Shown here: positions 16,331 through 25,390 of the stretch, piece after piece | Numbering within the stretch: position 1 is the first letter of the stretch | Layout of the letters: every line of letters starts with the position of its first letter | NCBI GenBank assembly: GCA_903881565.1 | Contig: CAIRTR010000065.1 | Location: forward strand, 1-45,094 | DNA: 45,094 nt | Source: Oligoflexia bacterium | Lineage (GTDB): Bacteria; Bdellovibrionota; UBA1018 | Reading direction: 5' to 3' | Notes under the pieces: model-generated | The model's input: only the letters and a program-made list of their open reading frames with translations | The model's database searches: none | Told to the model about the DNA's origin: nothing | Program-made: the position numbers and the translations under genes

Positions 16331-17059
16331 TTGGCACTGAATAACAGAGATCGTAACTTAACAGGAATACGGGACTTAAAAACTTTGAACTCTCGCGTCG
16401 AAACAGAAAAGCAGCTCCCTGAACGCATCACAGCCGTGATTGCGCCGCTCGGCTTTGAGCTTGTGCATATCGAGATTCAAAATCAACGGCAAAAAATCCT
16501 GCGGCTGTTTATCGACAAAATATATACCGCCCAAAAAGATTCCGGTGGAATCAATGTCGACGACTGCGCACAAGTCTCGCATGCCCTTGATGAACCGCTG
16601 GAAAATACCACTGAAGTTGACGCTATTTTCAAAGGCCCCTTTGACCTTGAGGTCTCCTCCCCTGGATTGGATCGCCCGTTGCATAGTGCTTCTGATTATG
16701 ATCGTTTTGCAGGCAAAGAAGCCCGAATTCACACTTTCCGTCCTCTGACTCTCGAAGAGATCAAGAATGCCGCCTACCTGGCGCACAACCCAAAACAGAA
16801 AAATTTCCAAGGCGTATTAAAGGGATTGTGCGGATCCGAAGACTCCCAAAGTGTCGTACTCAAGATCCAAGGATCCCTAGAATCCAAGAAAACGAAATTA
16901 GAAGCAGAGGAAATTATGATCCCACTGCTGCTGATCTCGAAAGCAAATCTCGAACCTCAGTTTGGCGCTGAGGCATTTGAATCCATAAGCAAGCCTAGCG
17001 AAAGCATGCCTTGCGAAAGCAAGCCTAGCGAAAGCAAGACTAAAAGGAGCCATTCATGA
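16331..17059 (+). CDS. rimP: Ribosome maturation factor RimP
   Basis: Binds the 30S head during assembly of small subunits. The sequence shows the RimP pattern: LPERITAVIAPLGFELVHIEI, ILRLFIDK, GINVDDCAQVSHALDEPLE and DLEVSSPGLDRPL. No ATG is available near the 5' end; TTG at 16331 gives 242 residues and TTG at 16385 (GGGA ten bases upstream) gives 224, which fits the family better. Residues after 215 are a tail of SKPSE/SMPCE repeats from a 15-base tandem repeat, not part of the fold. The stop overlaps the nusA ATG by four bases. First gene of the rimP-nusA-infB-rbfA-truB cluster. Confidence 0.92.
   Translation: MALNNRDRNLTGIRDLKTLNSRVETEKQLPERITAVIAPLGFELVHIEIQNQRQKILRLFIDKIYTAQKDSGGINVDDCAQVSHALDEPLENTTEVDAIFKGPFDLEVSSPGLDRPLHSASDYDRFAGKEARIHTFRPLTLEEIKNAAYLAHNPKQKNFQGVLKGLCGSEDSQSVVLKIQGSLESKKTKLEAEEIMIPLLLISKANLEPQFGAEAFESISKPSESMPCESKPSESKTKRSHS
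16988..17032. repeat. 15-base tandem repeat at the 3' end of rimP
   Basis: Three units AGCAAGCCTAGCGAA (second with three changes) followed by a degenerate fourth encode SKPSE-SMPCE-SKPSE-SKTKR at the RimP C-terminus. In-frame, so length variation would be tolerated. Confidence 0.85.
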
Positions 17060-18474
17060 ACCCCACCGAACTGACCCGAGTTATTGATGCTGTAGAAAAA
17101 GACCGAGGAATCAAGCGCGAAATCATCATCGCCGCTCTCGAACAGGCTGTCCTTACCGCCGCTCAGAAAAAATACGGCCTCAACGCCATCCTCGAGGCCC
17201 ACTACAACAGTGATTCAGGCGACATCGATTTGTTCCTCTTCAAAAAGGTCGTCGATAGTGAACCCGAGATGCTTGAAGAGTCCGAAGAAATCCCACTCGA
17301 AGAAGCTTATAAGCTCGACCCCGAAGCCGTCATTGGAGATGAACTTGGGATTAAGGTCGAAGGCCCCGCTTTTGGTCGCATCGACGCCCAGACTGCAAAA
17401 CAAGTCATCTTTCAAAAAGTCCGCGACGCCGAGCGCGAGATCATTTTCAACGAATTCATTCATCGCAAAGCAGAGATCGTCACCGGGATTGCACGACGCG
17501 TGGAACGCGGCAACCTTGTGATCGACCTTGGCAAGACCGACGCACTCCTGCCTCGCTCCGAAATCATTCCTGGCGAGCAGTTCCGTCCTGGCGATCGCGT
17601 GCAAGCCTATCTTTCGGACGTCGTGCTTTCGAGCCGTGGCCCCCAACTGTATTTGACCCGCACTTCGCCCAAATATCTCATGAAGTTGTTTGAAGTTGAA
17701 GTCCCCGAGATTCGCGAGCAGATCATCGAGATCAAGAACTGCGCCCGTGAACCCGGCGCCCGCTCGAAAATCGCCGTCATCTCCAAAGATCGCGATATCG
17801 ATCCTGTCGGCGCTTGCGTCGGGATGAAGGGTGTTCGCGTGCAAAACGTGATTCACGAACTTAAAGGCGAGAAGATCGACATCATCCCTTGGTCGGATAA
17901 CCCCGTGATGTTTGTGCGCTCCGCTTTATCCCCTGCGGAAATTTCTTCGGTGCGCGTTGATGAACGTAACCACACGATGGAAATCATGGTCGAAGACGAC
18001 CAACTGTCTCTCGCCATCGGTCGAAAAGGCCAGAACGTCAGATTGGCCGCGCAACTCACGGGCTGGAGAATTGACATTATTTCGAAGACCAAGCTCACCA
18101 AGCGGACTTCGGAAACTCTCTTCAATCTTCAGCACATTGAAGGCGTCAACGAAACAATGGCTCAAGCCATTTACCAGGCCGGTTACCTCAACGTGAAGCA
18201 GGTCGCCGAAGCCTCCATTGAAAATCTTCAAAAAGTCCCAGGCTACGACGCTCCCGAAGCTGCAGCAAAGCTTAAAGCCTCTGCGGCGGGCGTGGTGGAA
18301 AAAGCAGGAGACATTCTCTCGATTACTCCTTCAGCAGGCGATGGGGGTGGAACCTTCTCGGCACAACCTTCTGGACCTAAAGATGCCAAGACGTTAGCTG
18401 AAGAGCGTCTGCGTGAAATGATGAAACAAGTCAGCGGCGGGACCTCCGGAACCGGCGATCAAGAAGGCCGATAA
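17056..18474 (+). CDS. nusA: Transcription termination/antitermination factor NusA
   Basis: A 472-residue NusA: N-terminal RNA-polymerase-binding domain (about 1-125), S1 domain (about 130-200, IVTGIARRVERGNLVIDLGKTDALLPRSE), KH1 and KH2 (about 205-345, including VGACVGMKGVRVQNVIHELKGEKIDII and LAIGRKGQNVRLAAQLTGWRIDI), then one helix-hairpin-helix-type repeat (about 350-415, TLFNLQHIEGVNETMAQAIYQAGYLNVKQVAEA) and a Gly/Ser-rich tail. NusA modulates pausing and termination and in other bacteria controls its own operon. It overlaps rimP; the usual ylxR gene between nusA and infB is absent. Confidence 0.97.
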   Translation: MNPTELTRVIDAVEKDRGIKREIIIAALEQAVLTAAQKKYGLNAILEAHYNSDSGDIDLFLFKKVVDSEPEMLEESEEIPLEEAYKLDPEAVIGDELGIKVEGPAFGRIDAQTAKQVIFQKVRDAEREIIFNEFIHRKAEIVTGIARRVERGNLVIDLGKTDALLPRSEIIPGEQFRPGDRVQAYLSDVVLSSRGPQLYLTRTSPKYLMKLFEVEVPEIREQIIEIKNCAREPGARSKIAVISKDRDIDPVGACVGMKGVRVQNVIHELKGEKIDIIPWSDNPVMFVRSALSPAEISSVRVDERNHTMEIMVEDDQLSLAIGRKGQNVRLAAQLTGWRIDIISKTKLTKRTSETLFNLQHIEGVNETMAQAIYQAGYLNVKQVAEASIENLQKVPGYDAPEAAAKLKASAAGVVEKAGDILSITPSAGDGGGTFSAQPSGPKDAKTLAEERLREMMKQVSGGTSGTGDQEGR

Positions 18475-18499
18475 GTAGTACGTCCAAGGAGAAAACCCG

Positions 18500-21382
18500 A
18501 TGACAGAACAAGAATCAGTTAAAGTCTATGAATTGGCCAAAGAGCTCGGAATCGATTCGATTTCGCTGCTTGATAAACTTAAAGGTCTCAACATCAACGT
18601 CAAGAATCACATGAGTGATCTGCAAGACGCCGATGTAGAAACCGCACGCTCCGCATTCCGAAAGCCGCTTCCAGGAGCCAAGACGGCCGCGAAGACTGCA
18701 AAGAAGCCCGCGGCTGCAACGGCAGCGGCCCGCACGCGAAAGAAGGAGTCGCCCCCTCAAGCCGCTGCTCCCAGAGCTTCTGCCTCCGCAACCTCGGCGG
18801 CTAAAGAAGCCTCTGCCGGGGATAAGAAGGCCACCTCTCCCGTGCTTCGTCGTCGGACAAAATCCGACGGTGCCACTGAAATCGTTTCATCCAAGACCGC
18901 GCCCCTGTTGCGAAAACGCACAGCGAGCGTGAGCGAAGAACAAAGAGCCGAAGAAGCAGAAGGCGCCGAAGCCAATGCTGCGCAGCTAGATGGCGCCGAA
19001 GCTATGGAAGCCGAAACCGCTATTGCCCAAGAAGCAATGGGTGACGAAGAACAAGATGCGACGTCTCTAGAACAAGCTGCTTCTGAAGTTTCTGAAGCAA
19101 CAGCAGAGGAGCTCTCCGAACCGCTCGAAGCAGCTGGCGAAACGGCTTCAGAAGTGACAACGGAAACCACCGAGACGGCGGCAAGCCTCTCCCCTACTTC
19201 TCAGACTCAGGCCCCAATTAAAACAAGAGCTCCCGTGGTTCTTACTCCTCGACCTGTGGCGCCCCGCCGCAGTATTCTCAAGATCGTCGAAGCAGCTCCT
19301 CCTCCTGCTCGTCCCGTGATCAAGCCTGCTGCTCCTGCAGATAAGGCAGCGTCCGGGATCAAGCCTGGCGTTAAAGGAACAACGACTCAAGATAAAGATG
19401 GCTTTCGCATCATCAAGATGACCAAAGAAAACCTCGACCAGATGGTTGAGGAAGAAGCAGCCCGCAAGCGCCTGGGCGTTGGACGCGAATCTGAGATTCG
19501 CCCCGAAGATGTACGCTTTGCCGATTACCGTAAGAAGGAAATGGTCTTCCTTCCGAAAAAGAAGAAAATTCCTGTGGGAAAAGAAATTAGAAAAACGCAG
19601 CTCACCGTCTCCGGCTCCAAAAAGCGTGTGGTTGAAATGCAAGACAACATCGCCGTTTCAGATCTTGCTAACCAACTCAGCCTCAAGGCGACCGACGTCA
19701 TTCGAAAACTCATGGGCATGGGCCAGATGGTCACCATCAATCAAGCGATTGATTTTGATACCGCGACGCTTGTAGCCGCTGAGTTTCAATACGAAGTCAA
19801 AAACGTCGCCTTCAAAGAAGATACGCTTATCGAGGCAACTCAAGACGCTGAAGAAAAACTACTCCCCCGTCCCCCGATCGTCACGATCATGGGACATGTC
19901 GATCACGGCAAGACGACGTTGCTCGACTCCATTCGCGAAGCGCGCGTCGCTGCGGGCGAAGCCGGCGGAATCACGCAACACATTGGAGCCTACACCGTCG
20001 AGAAAAACGGCAAGCTCATTACGTTTATCGATACGCCGGGCCACGAAGCCTTCTCCGTCATGCGTGCCAGAGGTGCCAATGTCACGGACATCGTGATCTT
20101 GGTCGTCTCAGCTGATGACGGCGTGATGCCACAAACCCGAGAAGCTTTGAGCCATGCTCAAGCTGCAAAGGTGCCGGTCATTGTTGCGATCAACAAAATC
20201 GACAAACCCGGTGCAAACCCTGAGAAAATCAAGCAAGGACTGGCCGAACTGAACCTCTTGTCTGAGGACTGGGGCGGAGAAACGATGTTCATTCAGGTCT
20301 CAGCACTGAAGAAGACCAACATCGACAAGCTTCTGGATGCAGTTTTACTTCAAGCCGAAATGCTGGATCTCAAAGCAAACGCTAATGCACGTGCGCACGG
20401 CACCGTCATCGAGTCACGCCTTGAAAAAGGCCGGGGCCCGATCGTCAGTGTGCTTGTCGCTCGTGGAACCTTGAAGCCCGGTGATGCCGTGGTGGCAGGG
20501 CCTTTTGCCGGCCGTGTAAAAGCACTTCGGGACGATAAGGGACGCAGCGTTGACTCTGCAACTCCTGGTATCGCGGTCGAAATCCTGGGCTTTGAAGGCG
20601 TTCCTAACGCCGGCGAGCGCTTTGATTCACCCGCGACTGAAGGCGATGCACGCGTGATTGCGGAAAACCGAATTGAAAAAACTCGGGCGCAAAACGTTTC
20701 CACCCCCATGAACAAAATGCGCCTTGAAGATCTCTTCTCGCGCATTCAAGCCGGCGAAGCCAAAGAGTTGGACGTTATTCTCAAGGCCGATGCGTTTGGC
20801 TCTGTCGAAGCGATCCGAGATAGCCTGGTTCGTTTGGGCACAGATAAAGTCAAAGTCAAAGTCATCCACAGCGCTGCGGGCGGTATCACGGAAAGTGACG
20901 TGATGTTGGCCAGTGCGTCGGATGCCATTATCATTGGCTTCAACGTGCGACCTGAAACCAAAGCCAGACAACTGGCTGAAGCCGAGCACATCGAAATCAA
21001 GAGTTACAGCATTATTTACGAGCTCATTGATGACGTGAAAAAATCGATGGAAGGCTTGCTCGATAAGAGAAAAGTCGAGAAATTCCTGGGCCGCGCCGAA
21101 GTCCGCCAAATCTTCTCCATTCCAAAACTTGGAGTGATTGCCGGAACGGCAGTCATTGATGGCAAGATCATTCGTGGCGCCAGCCTCCGATTGCTTCGTG
21201 ACAGTCGCGTGATTTTTGAGGGCAAAATGTCCTCTCTCAGACGCTTCAAAGACGACGCAAAAGAAGTGGCCAGCGGCTATGAGTGCGGGATCGGAATTGA
21301 AAATTACAACGACCTCAAGCCTGGCGATGTGATTGAAGCGTTCCAGATTGATCTGATTGCTCCGACTCTTGATGAGAAATAA
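18500..21382 (+). CDS. infB: Translation initiation factor IF-2
   Basis: A 960-residue GTPase that places initiator tRNA on the 30S. An IF2_N module opens the protein (residues 3-55, [20 protein letters not shown]), followed by a 300-residue Ala/Glu/Thr-rich disordered linker, a second IF2_N module (about 372-440, [22 protein letters not shown]), then the GTPase domain with GHVDHGKT (about 464), DTPGHE (about 510) and NKID (about 564), and the C1/C2 domains ending [16 protein letters not shown] lies 10 bases before the ATG. Internal ATGs around the linker could give a shorter form, as in E. coli. Core member of the nusA operon. Confidence 0.98.
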   Translation: MTEQESVKVYELAKELGIDSISLLDKLKGLNINVKNHMSDLQDADVETARSAFRKPLPGAKTAAKTAKKPAAATAAARTRKKESPPQAAAPRASASATSAAKEASAGDKKATSPVLRRRTKSDGATEIVSSKTAPLLRKRTASVSEEQRAEEAEGAEANAAQLDGAEAMEAETAIAQEAMGDEEQDATSLEQAASEVSEATAEELSEPLEAAGETASEVTTETTETAASLSPTSQTQAPIKTRAPVVLTPRPVAPRRSILKIVEAAPPPARPVIKPAAPADKAASGIKPGVKGTTTQDKDGFRIIKMTKENLDQMVEEEAARKRLGVGRESEIRPEDVRFADYRKKEMVFLPKKKKIPVGKEIRKTQLTVSGSKKRVVEMQDNIAVSDLANQLSLKATDVIRKLMGMGQMVTINQAIDFDTATLVAAEFQYEVKNVAFKEDTLIEATQDAEEKLLPRPPIVTIMGHVDHGKTTLLDSIREARVAAGEAGGITQHIGAYTVEKNGKLITFIDTPGHEAFSVMRARGANVTDIVILVVSADDGVMPQTREALSHAQAAKVPVIVAINKIDKPGANPEKIKQGLAELNLLSEDWGGETMFIQVSALKKTNIDKLLDAVLLQAEMLDLKANANARAHGTVIESRLEKGRGPIVSVLVARGTLKPGDAVVAGPFAGRVKALRDDKGRSVDSATPGIAVEILGFEGVPNAGERFDSPATEGDARVIAENRIEKTRAQNVSTPMNKMRLEDLFSRIQAGEAKELDVILKADAFGSVEAIRDSLVRLGTDKVKVKVIHSAAGGITESDVMLASASDAIIIGFNVRPETKARQLAEAEHIEIKSYSIIYELIDDVKKSMEGLLDKRKVEKFLGRAEVRQIFSIPKLGVIAGTAVIDGKIIRGASLRLLRDSRVIFEGKMSSLRRFKDDAKEVASGYECGIGIENYNDLKPGDVIEAFQIDLIAPTLDEK

Positions 21383-21414
21383 GAAGAAAAGTAAAGGCGA
21401 GAAATAAGGCTGTC

Positions 21415-21825
21415 ATGCAGGAAAATCGAAGATCCAGGCTCCAAGCTGTCATTCAAGAAGAACTCTCTGTGATCGTACCACGCATGGTGAAGGACCCTCG
21501 GATTCCGAGCATCACCTTCACTTCTGTCGAGGTGACCCAGGATGGCTCTCACGCCACGGTTTTTGTCGCGCTCCTGGGGGGAATGATTAAATCTCCAGAG
21601 TCAGAAGCATTACCAGACCCGAAGGCTCCCAATGCCCCAAATCCGATGAAGGAATGCCTTGAGGGTCTTAAGTCTGCGTCTGGTTTTCTTCGGCGCCACC
21701 TTGGGAAAGTCTTAAGCGTAAGACATATTCCTAATCTGGTTTTCAGAGAAGACAAGGGCTTTGAAAACGCCCTTCGCGTCAATGAGCTTCTGAAACAAAT
21801 CAACGAAACACCAAAGTCGGAGTAA
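21415..21825 (+). CDS. rbfA: Ribosome-binding factor A
   Basis: A 136-residue protein with the RbfA KH-type fold signature: RLQAVIQEELSVIVPRMVKDPRI at the N-terminus, FTSVEVTQDGSHATVFVALLGG for the conserved strands, then LRRHLGKVLSVRHIPNLVFREDKGFENALRVNELL. It aids late 30S maturation (16S 5' end processing) and cold adaptation. A Pro/Asn-rich insert (about residues 59-76) between strand and helix is slightly longer than usual. Lies 32 bases behind infB and 9 bases before truB. Confidence 0.95.
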   Translation: MQENRRSRLQAVIQEELSVIVPRMVKDPRIPSITFTSVEVTQDGSHATVFVALLGGMIKSPESEALPDPKAPNAPNPMKECLEGLKSASGFLRRHLGKVLSVRHIPNLVFREDKGFENALRVNELLKQINETPKSE

Positions 21826-21834
21826 CTTCAACTC

Positions 21835-22773
21835 ATGAATGGCGCCCTGCTTATCCGCAAAGAACCCGGCGTCAGCTCCTTTGGCGTCGTCGATGCCTTA
21901 AAAACCCAGCTCATCAAAATCAAAGGAATCAAGCCCAAAGACCTGCCCAAGCTTGGCCACGGTGGAACCCTCGATCCGTTTGCCACGGGACTGCTCATGG
22001 TCTGTATCGGGCGCGGCGTGAAGCTTGCCCGCTATTTTCTAGGCTCGCGCAAAGAATACGAAGGCCTCATGAAGTTCGGCGAAACAACGGTCCCGGGAGA
22101 CCCGACCTCGCCGATTTCAGAATCAACGAACGTACTCCCCGAAAGCATCGAGCCGATGCAGGATCTAGCGCGGCGGCTGACGCTTCAGCCGTACTTGCAA
22201 ATTCCGCCCATGCATTCGGCAAAAAAAGTCAACGGCAAGCCGCTTTATGAGCTTGCCCGCGAAGGCATCGAAATTGAGCGCGATCCAAAACTCTGTCACC
22301 TGTTTAAATTTGAGATCTTGTCCTTTGAGAAACCCTACGCTCGTTTTCGCGTCCGCTGCAGCTCGGGCACCTACATCCGAACGCTGGCGCAAGATTTTGG
22401 AAAACTCTTAGGATCTTTGGCACTGCTTGAAACTTTGGATCGTACGGGCTCGGGAGCTTTTAGCGTCGCGAACGCCTGGAGCTTGGGCCAGATGCGAGAG
22501 GCCACTGAAGCCAATACGCCTTGGAATGAGTTGCCGAATTTTATCCCGTTTGATCGGATGCTGGAGAGTTACAGCAGAGCGGATGCCAGTGACGAAGAAG
22601 CGCAGGCCATCTATCAGGGCCGCCAAAATGCGCTGTTTTCGATCTTAAAGCGCGCCACCCATTGCGAAGAAGCCGAAGATATCGTGACGGTTTATCACCG
22701 AGACCAACTCATTGCGATCGCACGGCGAGAGAATAATATCTGGGGTTTAGAGCGGGTGTTTGTCAGGAGTTGA
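21835..22773 (+). CDS. truB: tRNA pseudouridine-55 synthase
   Basis: Makes pseudouridine 55 in the T loop of tRNAs. GALLIRKEPGVSSFGVVDALK opens the fold; GHGGTLDPFATGLL carries the catalytic Asp47; KEYEGLMKFGETTVPGD, PPMHSAKKVNGKPLYELAREG and RCSSGTYIRTLAQDFGKLLG are the conserved TruB segments. 312 residues is normal. The motif usually written GHTGTLDP reads GHGGTLDP here, a mild variation. Last gene of the rimP-truB cluster; no clear terminator follows. Confidence 0.96.
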   Translation: MNGALLIRKEPGVSSFGVVDALKTQLIKIKGIKPKDLPKLGHGGTLDPFATGLLMVCIGRGVKLARYFLGSRKEYEGLMKFGETTVPGDPTSPISESTNVLPESIEPMQDLARRLTLQPYLQIPPMHSAKKVNGKPLYELAREGIEIERDPKLCHLFKFEILSFEKPYARFRVRCSSGTYIRTLAQDFGKLLGSLALLETLDRTGSGAFSVANAWSLGQMREATEANTPWNELPNFIPFDRMLESYSRADASDEEAQAIYQGRQNALFSILKRATHCEEAEDIVTVYHRDQLIAIARRENNIWGLERVFVRS

Positions 22774-22783
22774 GTTCGGGGGC

Positions 22784-23034
22784 TTAGCCCAGCTCTAGCG
22801 TCTGGCGCATGAGCTGTCCTATCTCTGTCATCTCGCGTAGGCTAAGCTCACCTATTTTCTTCTTGAGACGCTGTCCGACGTCGATGCTTCGGATTTGCTC
22901 AATCAAGACATAACGTTTGGGTGCCCCACATCGTTTAACAGGTCTGTCTGAACAATCAATACAGGTCGCTGTTTTCCCACTTCGGAGCCTTTATTAGGCT
23001 CAAGTGATGCTACCCAGATTTCTGAACGCTTCAT
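22784..23034 (-). pseudogene. mazF: Broken mazF/pemK-type toxin gene
   Basis: Reading leftward from ATG 23034 gives MKRSEIWVASLEPNKGSEVG then KQRPVLIVQTDLLNDVGHP, the exact start of a MazF endoribonuclease, but the frame ends after 43 codons. In another frame the end of MazF follows (VLIEQIRSIDVGQRLKKIGE then LSLREMTEIGQLM, stop at 22784). About 20-25 residues between the halves, normally including the conserved strand with the catalytic Thr/Ser, are deleted and the frame is shifted (251 bases total, not divisible by three). The ATG overlaps the stop of the antitoxin gene by four bases (ATGA), so the pair was a standard operon. The toxin is certainly inactive. Confidence 0.85.
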
Positions 23035-23294
23035 GGTTTATAATCTGATTTATGATCCAACCCATCTGCCAAAGACCGCTCCCACTCCTTAGATTCCCTT
23101 AAGCTCTCTGCTCTTGTTGCAAGCGAAGCCTCTCTCATCTTGCTAGCCAGGAGTTCTCTGGACTTCAAATCCACCCAAAGCCTCAACCCTTCTTCGATGG
23201 CGCGATTGCGTGGGATTTTTAAGCGCCGGGCGAGGCGATCCGCATCTTCTAGAAGAGCCTCATCTAATTTTGCACTCAATGCTGTCTTACTCAT
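23031..23294 (-). CDS. Ribbon-helix-helix antitoxin of the broken MazF pair
   Basis: An 87-residue protein with a ribbon-helix-helix N-terminus (LSAKLDEALLEDADRLARRLKIPRNRAIEEGLRLWVD) and a charged C-terminal tail (SKEWERSLADG) that would bind the toxin, as in MazE-like/CopG antitoxins paired with MazF. Ribosome site GGAGG and a good promoter with an overlapping palindrome lie upstream. The gene is intact although its toxin is broken, so it may persist as a repressor or as an anti-addiction remnant. Confidence 0.8.
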   Translation of the reverse strand: MSKTALSAKLDEALLEDADRLARRLKIPRNRAIEEGLRLWVDLKSRELLASKMREASLATRAESLRESKEWERSLADGLDHKSDYKP

Positions 23295-23321
23295 TGTTCG
23301 CTCCTCCGTACTTGAGGCTTA

Positions 23322-23350
23322 AGTATATCCCTTTAGTAATACTAAACCAA
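23322..23350 (-). promoter_or_regulatory. Promoter with palindromic operator of the mazE-like gene
   Basis: Read leftward: TTGGTT (23350-23345), 17-base spacer, TATACT (23327-23322). A 15-base palindrome TTTAGTA-A-TACTAAA (23332-23346) fills the spacer and touches the -35, the expected position for autorepression by the ribbon-helix-helix protein. The promoter and operator are intact despite loss of the toxin. Confidence 0.7.
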
Positions 23351-23517
23351 TATACAGAGTGTGCCACCCAGTTTCGGCATAATGCCTTGAAAATGTTAAG
23401 ATTCCCAGTTCCGGAAAGACAGGCGATCTTTGTCATGCCGCTTAATCAGCAGATAATATCGCGTTAGCAAAACGCACAGCCGAGCGTTGAAGAATCATTA
23501 GATTTTCGAACGCAGCC

Positions 23518-23886
23518 TCAAACTGCAATCTTCAGTGTGCTTACAACCTTTGCCACGTTCTCAAATGAGGGGTTAGATCCGCTATCAAGCATTCTAAATA
23601 CAGTCGCGCGTGATACGCCGGTTTGCTTCGAGATGTCGTCCTTATTGACTGCCCGAAGGTGGGCAGCAAGAACCTCTTTGAAACCATCAGTATCGCCTTC
23701 AAAAAACGCTTGAATAAGCGCTTCTCGAACAAGCTTAGAGTCTTTCAAGAAAACGTCAGGATTGTGCTCTTCGAGCTTCACACCCTTCTTGAGCTTTACA
23801 AGTGACATCTGCTCGACATTAAAGGGTTTACTCTTGGTAATTCGCAAGGATTTTTCTCGCTTGGCGGATGTCTTTACTCTGCCCAT
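23518..23886 (-). CDS. HTH antitoxin of a RelE-like pair (COG3636-type)
   Basis: A 122-residue protein. The C-terminal part (about residues 60-120) has an HTH of the type found in addiction-module antidotes: FKEVLAAHLRAVNKDDISKQ then TGVSRATVFRMLDSGSNPSF. The N-terminal 45 residues are basic and probably disordered until bound to toxin. It overlaps the 3' end of the toxin gene by 59 bases and has its own strong ribosome site (GGAGG 9 bases upstream). Toxin-first order with COG3657-type toxins is the known arrangement. It would repress its own promoter at 24137-24184. Confidence 0.8.
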   Translation of the reverse strand: MGRVKTSAKREKSLRITKSKPFNVEQMSLVKLKKGVKLEEHNPDVFLKDSKLVREALIQAFFEGDTDGFKEVLAAHLRAVNKDDISKQTGVSRATVFRMLDSGSNPSFENVAKVVSTLKIAV

Positions 23887-24124
23887 TTTTATTACCTCCT
23901 AAAATTAGAATTACGACGCGACCATCACTATCGAGTGTCATCGCGAAATATACTCGGCGCCCATTCTCCCACTTCAACTCAGCGAGATTGCCGCCGAGAT
24001 CTCTGGCTTTTCCAAAATGACCAAAGTCACGGATGCGCGAAAGTCGATCTTCGATTTGAATCCTGCTCTTTGGAGTTTCCTGTTCAAGCCAGTCGGTGAA
24101 CTCTGATAATCGCATCAGTTTCAT
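23828..24124 (-). CDS. RelE/ParE-superfamily toxin (COG3657-type addiction module killer)
   Basis: A 98-residue protein with the characteristic ending of this group: LSRIRDFGHFGKARDLGGNLAELKWENGRRVYFAMTLDSDGRVVILILGGNKNGQSKDIRQARKILANY. These proteins fold like RelE and are thought to cut mRNA on the ribosome; the Arg/Tyr pair in GRRVYF fits the active-site strand. All conserved parts are present, so it should be functional. Overlaps its HTH partner. Two palindromes stand between 13 and 60 bases upstream. Confidence 0.8.
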   Translation of the reverse strand: MKLMRLSEFTDWLEQETPKSRIQIEDRLSRIRDFGHFGKARDLGGNLAELKWENGRRVYFAMTLDSDGRVVILILGGNKNGQSKDIRQARKILANYQE

Positions 24125-24136
24125 ACCCTCACATTA

Positions 24137-24184
24137 TCTCATATATGAGACTTTGATTCCACTCAAAAAATCTCATGCGTGAGA
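24137..24184. promoter_or_regulatory. Paired palindromic operators upstream of the RelE-like pair
   Basis: TCTCATATATGAGA at 24137-24150 is a perfect 14-base palindrome, and TCTCATGCGTGAGA at 24171-24184 repeats it with five-base perfect arms; both are followed by CTT. Their centres are 34 bases apart, about three helical turns, as expected for cooperative binding by the HTH antitoxin. The first lies immediately upstream of the toxin start. Confidence 0.75.
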
Positions 24185-24270
24185 CTTATTGACCTTAGAA
24201 GCATCTCAAAAAGAGCGTTAAATTATTGAGATTAAACAACTAAACCATGGAGCTTTACGCTCTTAACCAC

Positions 24271-25383
24271 TCATTGCGAAGTTCGCGAATTTAGCGAATA
24301 ACTCGTGCTGCGCCCCCCGCCCGAATTCTTGATCAGTATTTCCCGCTTCACAAGATCATCGATGTCACGAGAAGCACTGTCCTGCGAGCAACTCCCCAGC
24401 GCCGCCCATTTTGAAGAAGTCAATTTTGCATCGAAGCCATCAAGCAAGCGATTGATGATTTTTCGCTGCCGATCACTGAAGGGCTCTCCGTTGTGAGTCT
24501 CCCAAAACTGCGCTTTCATCAGAACGGACGAAAGAATCGTCTCCGCACCTAAGAACGCACGCCCCAGGCACCCCAAGAACCACACAAGCCAATCCGTGAT
24601 ATCCAAATCCCCTTTTTGAGTTGCTTCCAAAATATCGTAATAAGCTTTGCGCTCCGAGCAGATCTGGCTCGACATACTATAGAAACGCTGTGAACTATTT
24701 TCAGAGCGCGCCAGCGCCATATCGGCAATTGCTCTAGCAATTCGACCATTTCCATCGTCAAGCGGATGAAGAGTGATGAACCACAGATGTGCGATCCCTG
24801 CCTTAAGGACAGGATCGAGGGGTGTCTTGCCATTAAACCACGAGAGAAACGCTCGCATCTCTTGAGCAAGTCTCGCCGCCTCTGGCGCTTGATAATGAAT
24901 GCGCTCCTTTCCGATCGCCCCCGAAACCACCTGCATCGGGCCTGAGCTATCGTCCCGCCACTTCCCCACTCGGATCTTGGTCATCCCACTATGAGCAGTC
25001 GGAAAAAGGGCCGAGTGCCAACTAAAAAATCTCTGATTTGTGAGGGGCGAGCTATAATTTTGAGTGGCATCGACCATCATTTCAACAATGCCCTCAACGT
25101 TTCGCTCAGAAGCCACTAGCCCGGCCACGTCCAATCCCAGGCGCCGCGCCAAAGAGGAGCGTACCTGATCCCGATCCAGTCGCTCACCTTCAATTTCACT
25201 CGATTTGAGCACATCTTGTGTCAAATTTTGGAGGGCCGCCTCTTGCCGGAACTTAAAGCCTAATCCCTCCATCCGCCCAACCAGACGCCCCTGCTTATGC
25301 CGAAGGTCGGCCACCTGCTCGGCTAGACGTCGTTCGTTCCAATAGAACTCAGGCCAGTTTTTGCGCTCATAAATATATTTCAT
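24271..25383 (-). CDS. Fic-family AMP-transferase with C-terminal winged helix
   Basis: From ATG 25383 (370 residues; a GTG six codons earlier is unlikely). N-terminal DUF4172-like region (FYWNERRLAEQVADLRHKQG), then an inhibitory motif SSEIEG (residues 61-66, class II form S-x3-E-G), then the Fic core with HPLDDGNGRIAR (His206) that transfers AMP from ATP to target hydroxyls. The C-terminal part (about 305-370) reads as a winged helix, so it may bind the palindromes in its own promoter. The usual Phe in HPF is Leu here, which occurs in this subgroup. Target unknown. Cytosolic: no signal peptide. GGAG is 10 bases before the ATG. Confidence 0.9.
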   Translation of the reverse strand: MKYIYERKNWPEFYWNERRLAEQVADLRHKQGRLVGRMEGLGFKFRQEAALQNLTQDVLKSSEIEGERLDRDQVRSSLARRLGLDVAGLVASERNVEGIVEMMVDATQNYSSPLTNQRFFSWHSALFPTAHSGMTKIRVGKWRDDSSGPMQVVSGAIGKERIHYQAPEAARLAQEMRAFLSWFNGKTPLDPVLKAGIAHLWFITLHPLDDGNGRIARAIADMALARSENSSQRFYSMSSQICSERKAYYDILEATQKGDLDITDWLVWFLGCLGRAFLGAETILSSVLMKAQFWETHNGEPFSDRQRKIINRLLDGFDAKLTSSKWAALGSCSQDSASRDIDDLVKREILIKNSGGGRSTSYSLNSRTSQ

Positions 25384-25390
25384 TGAACTT

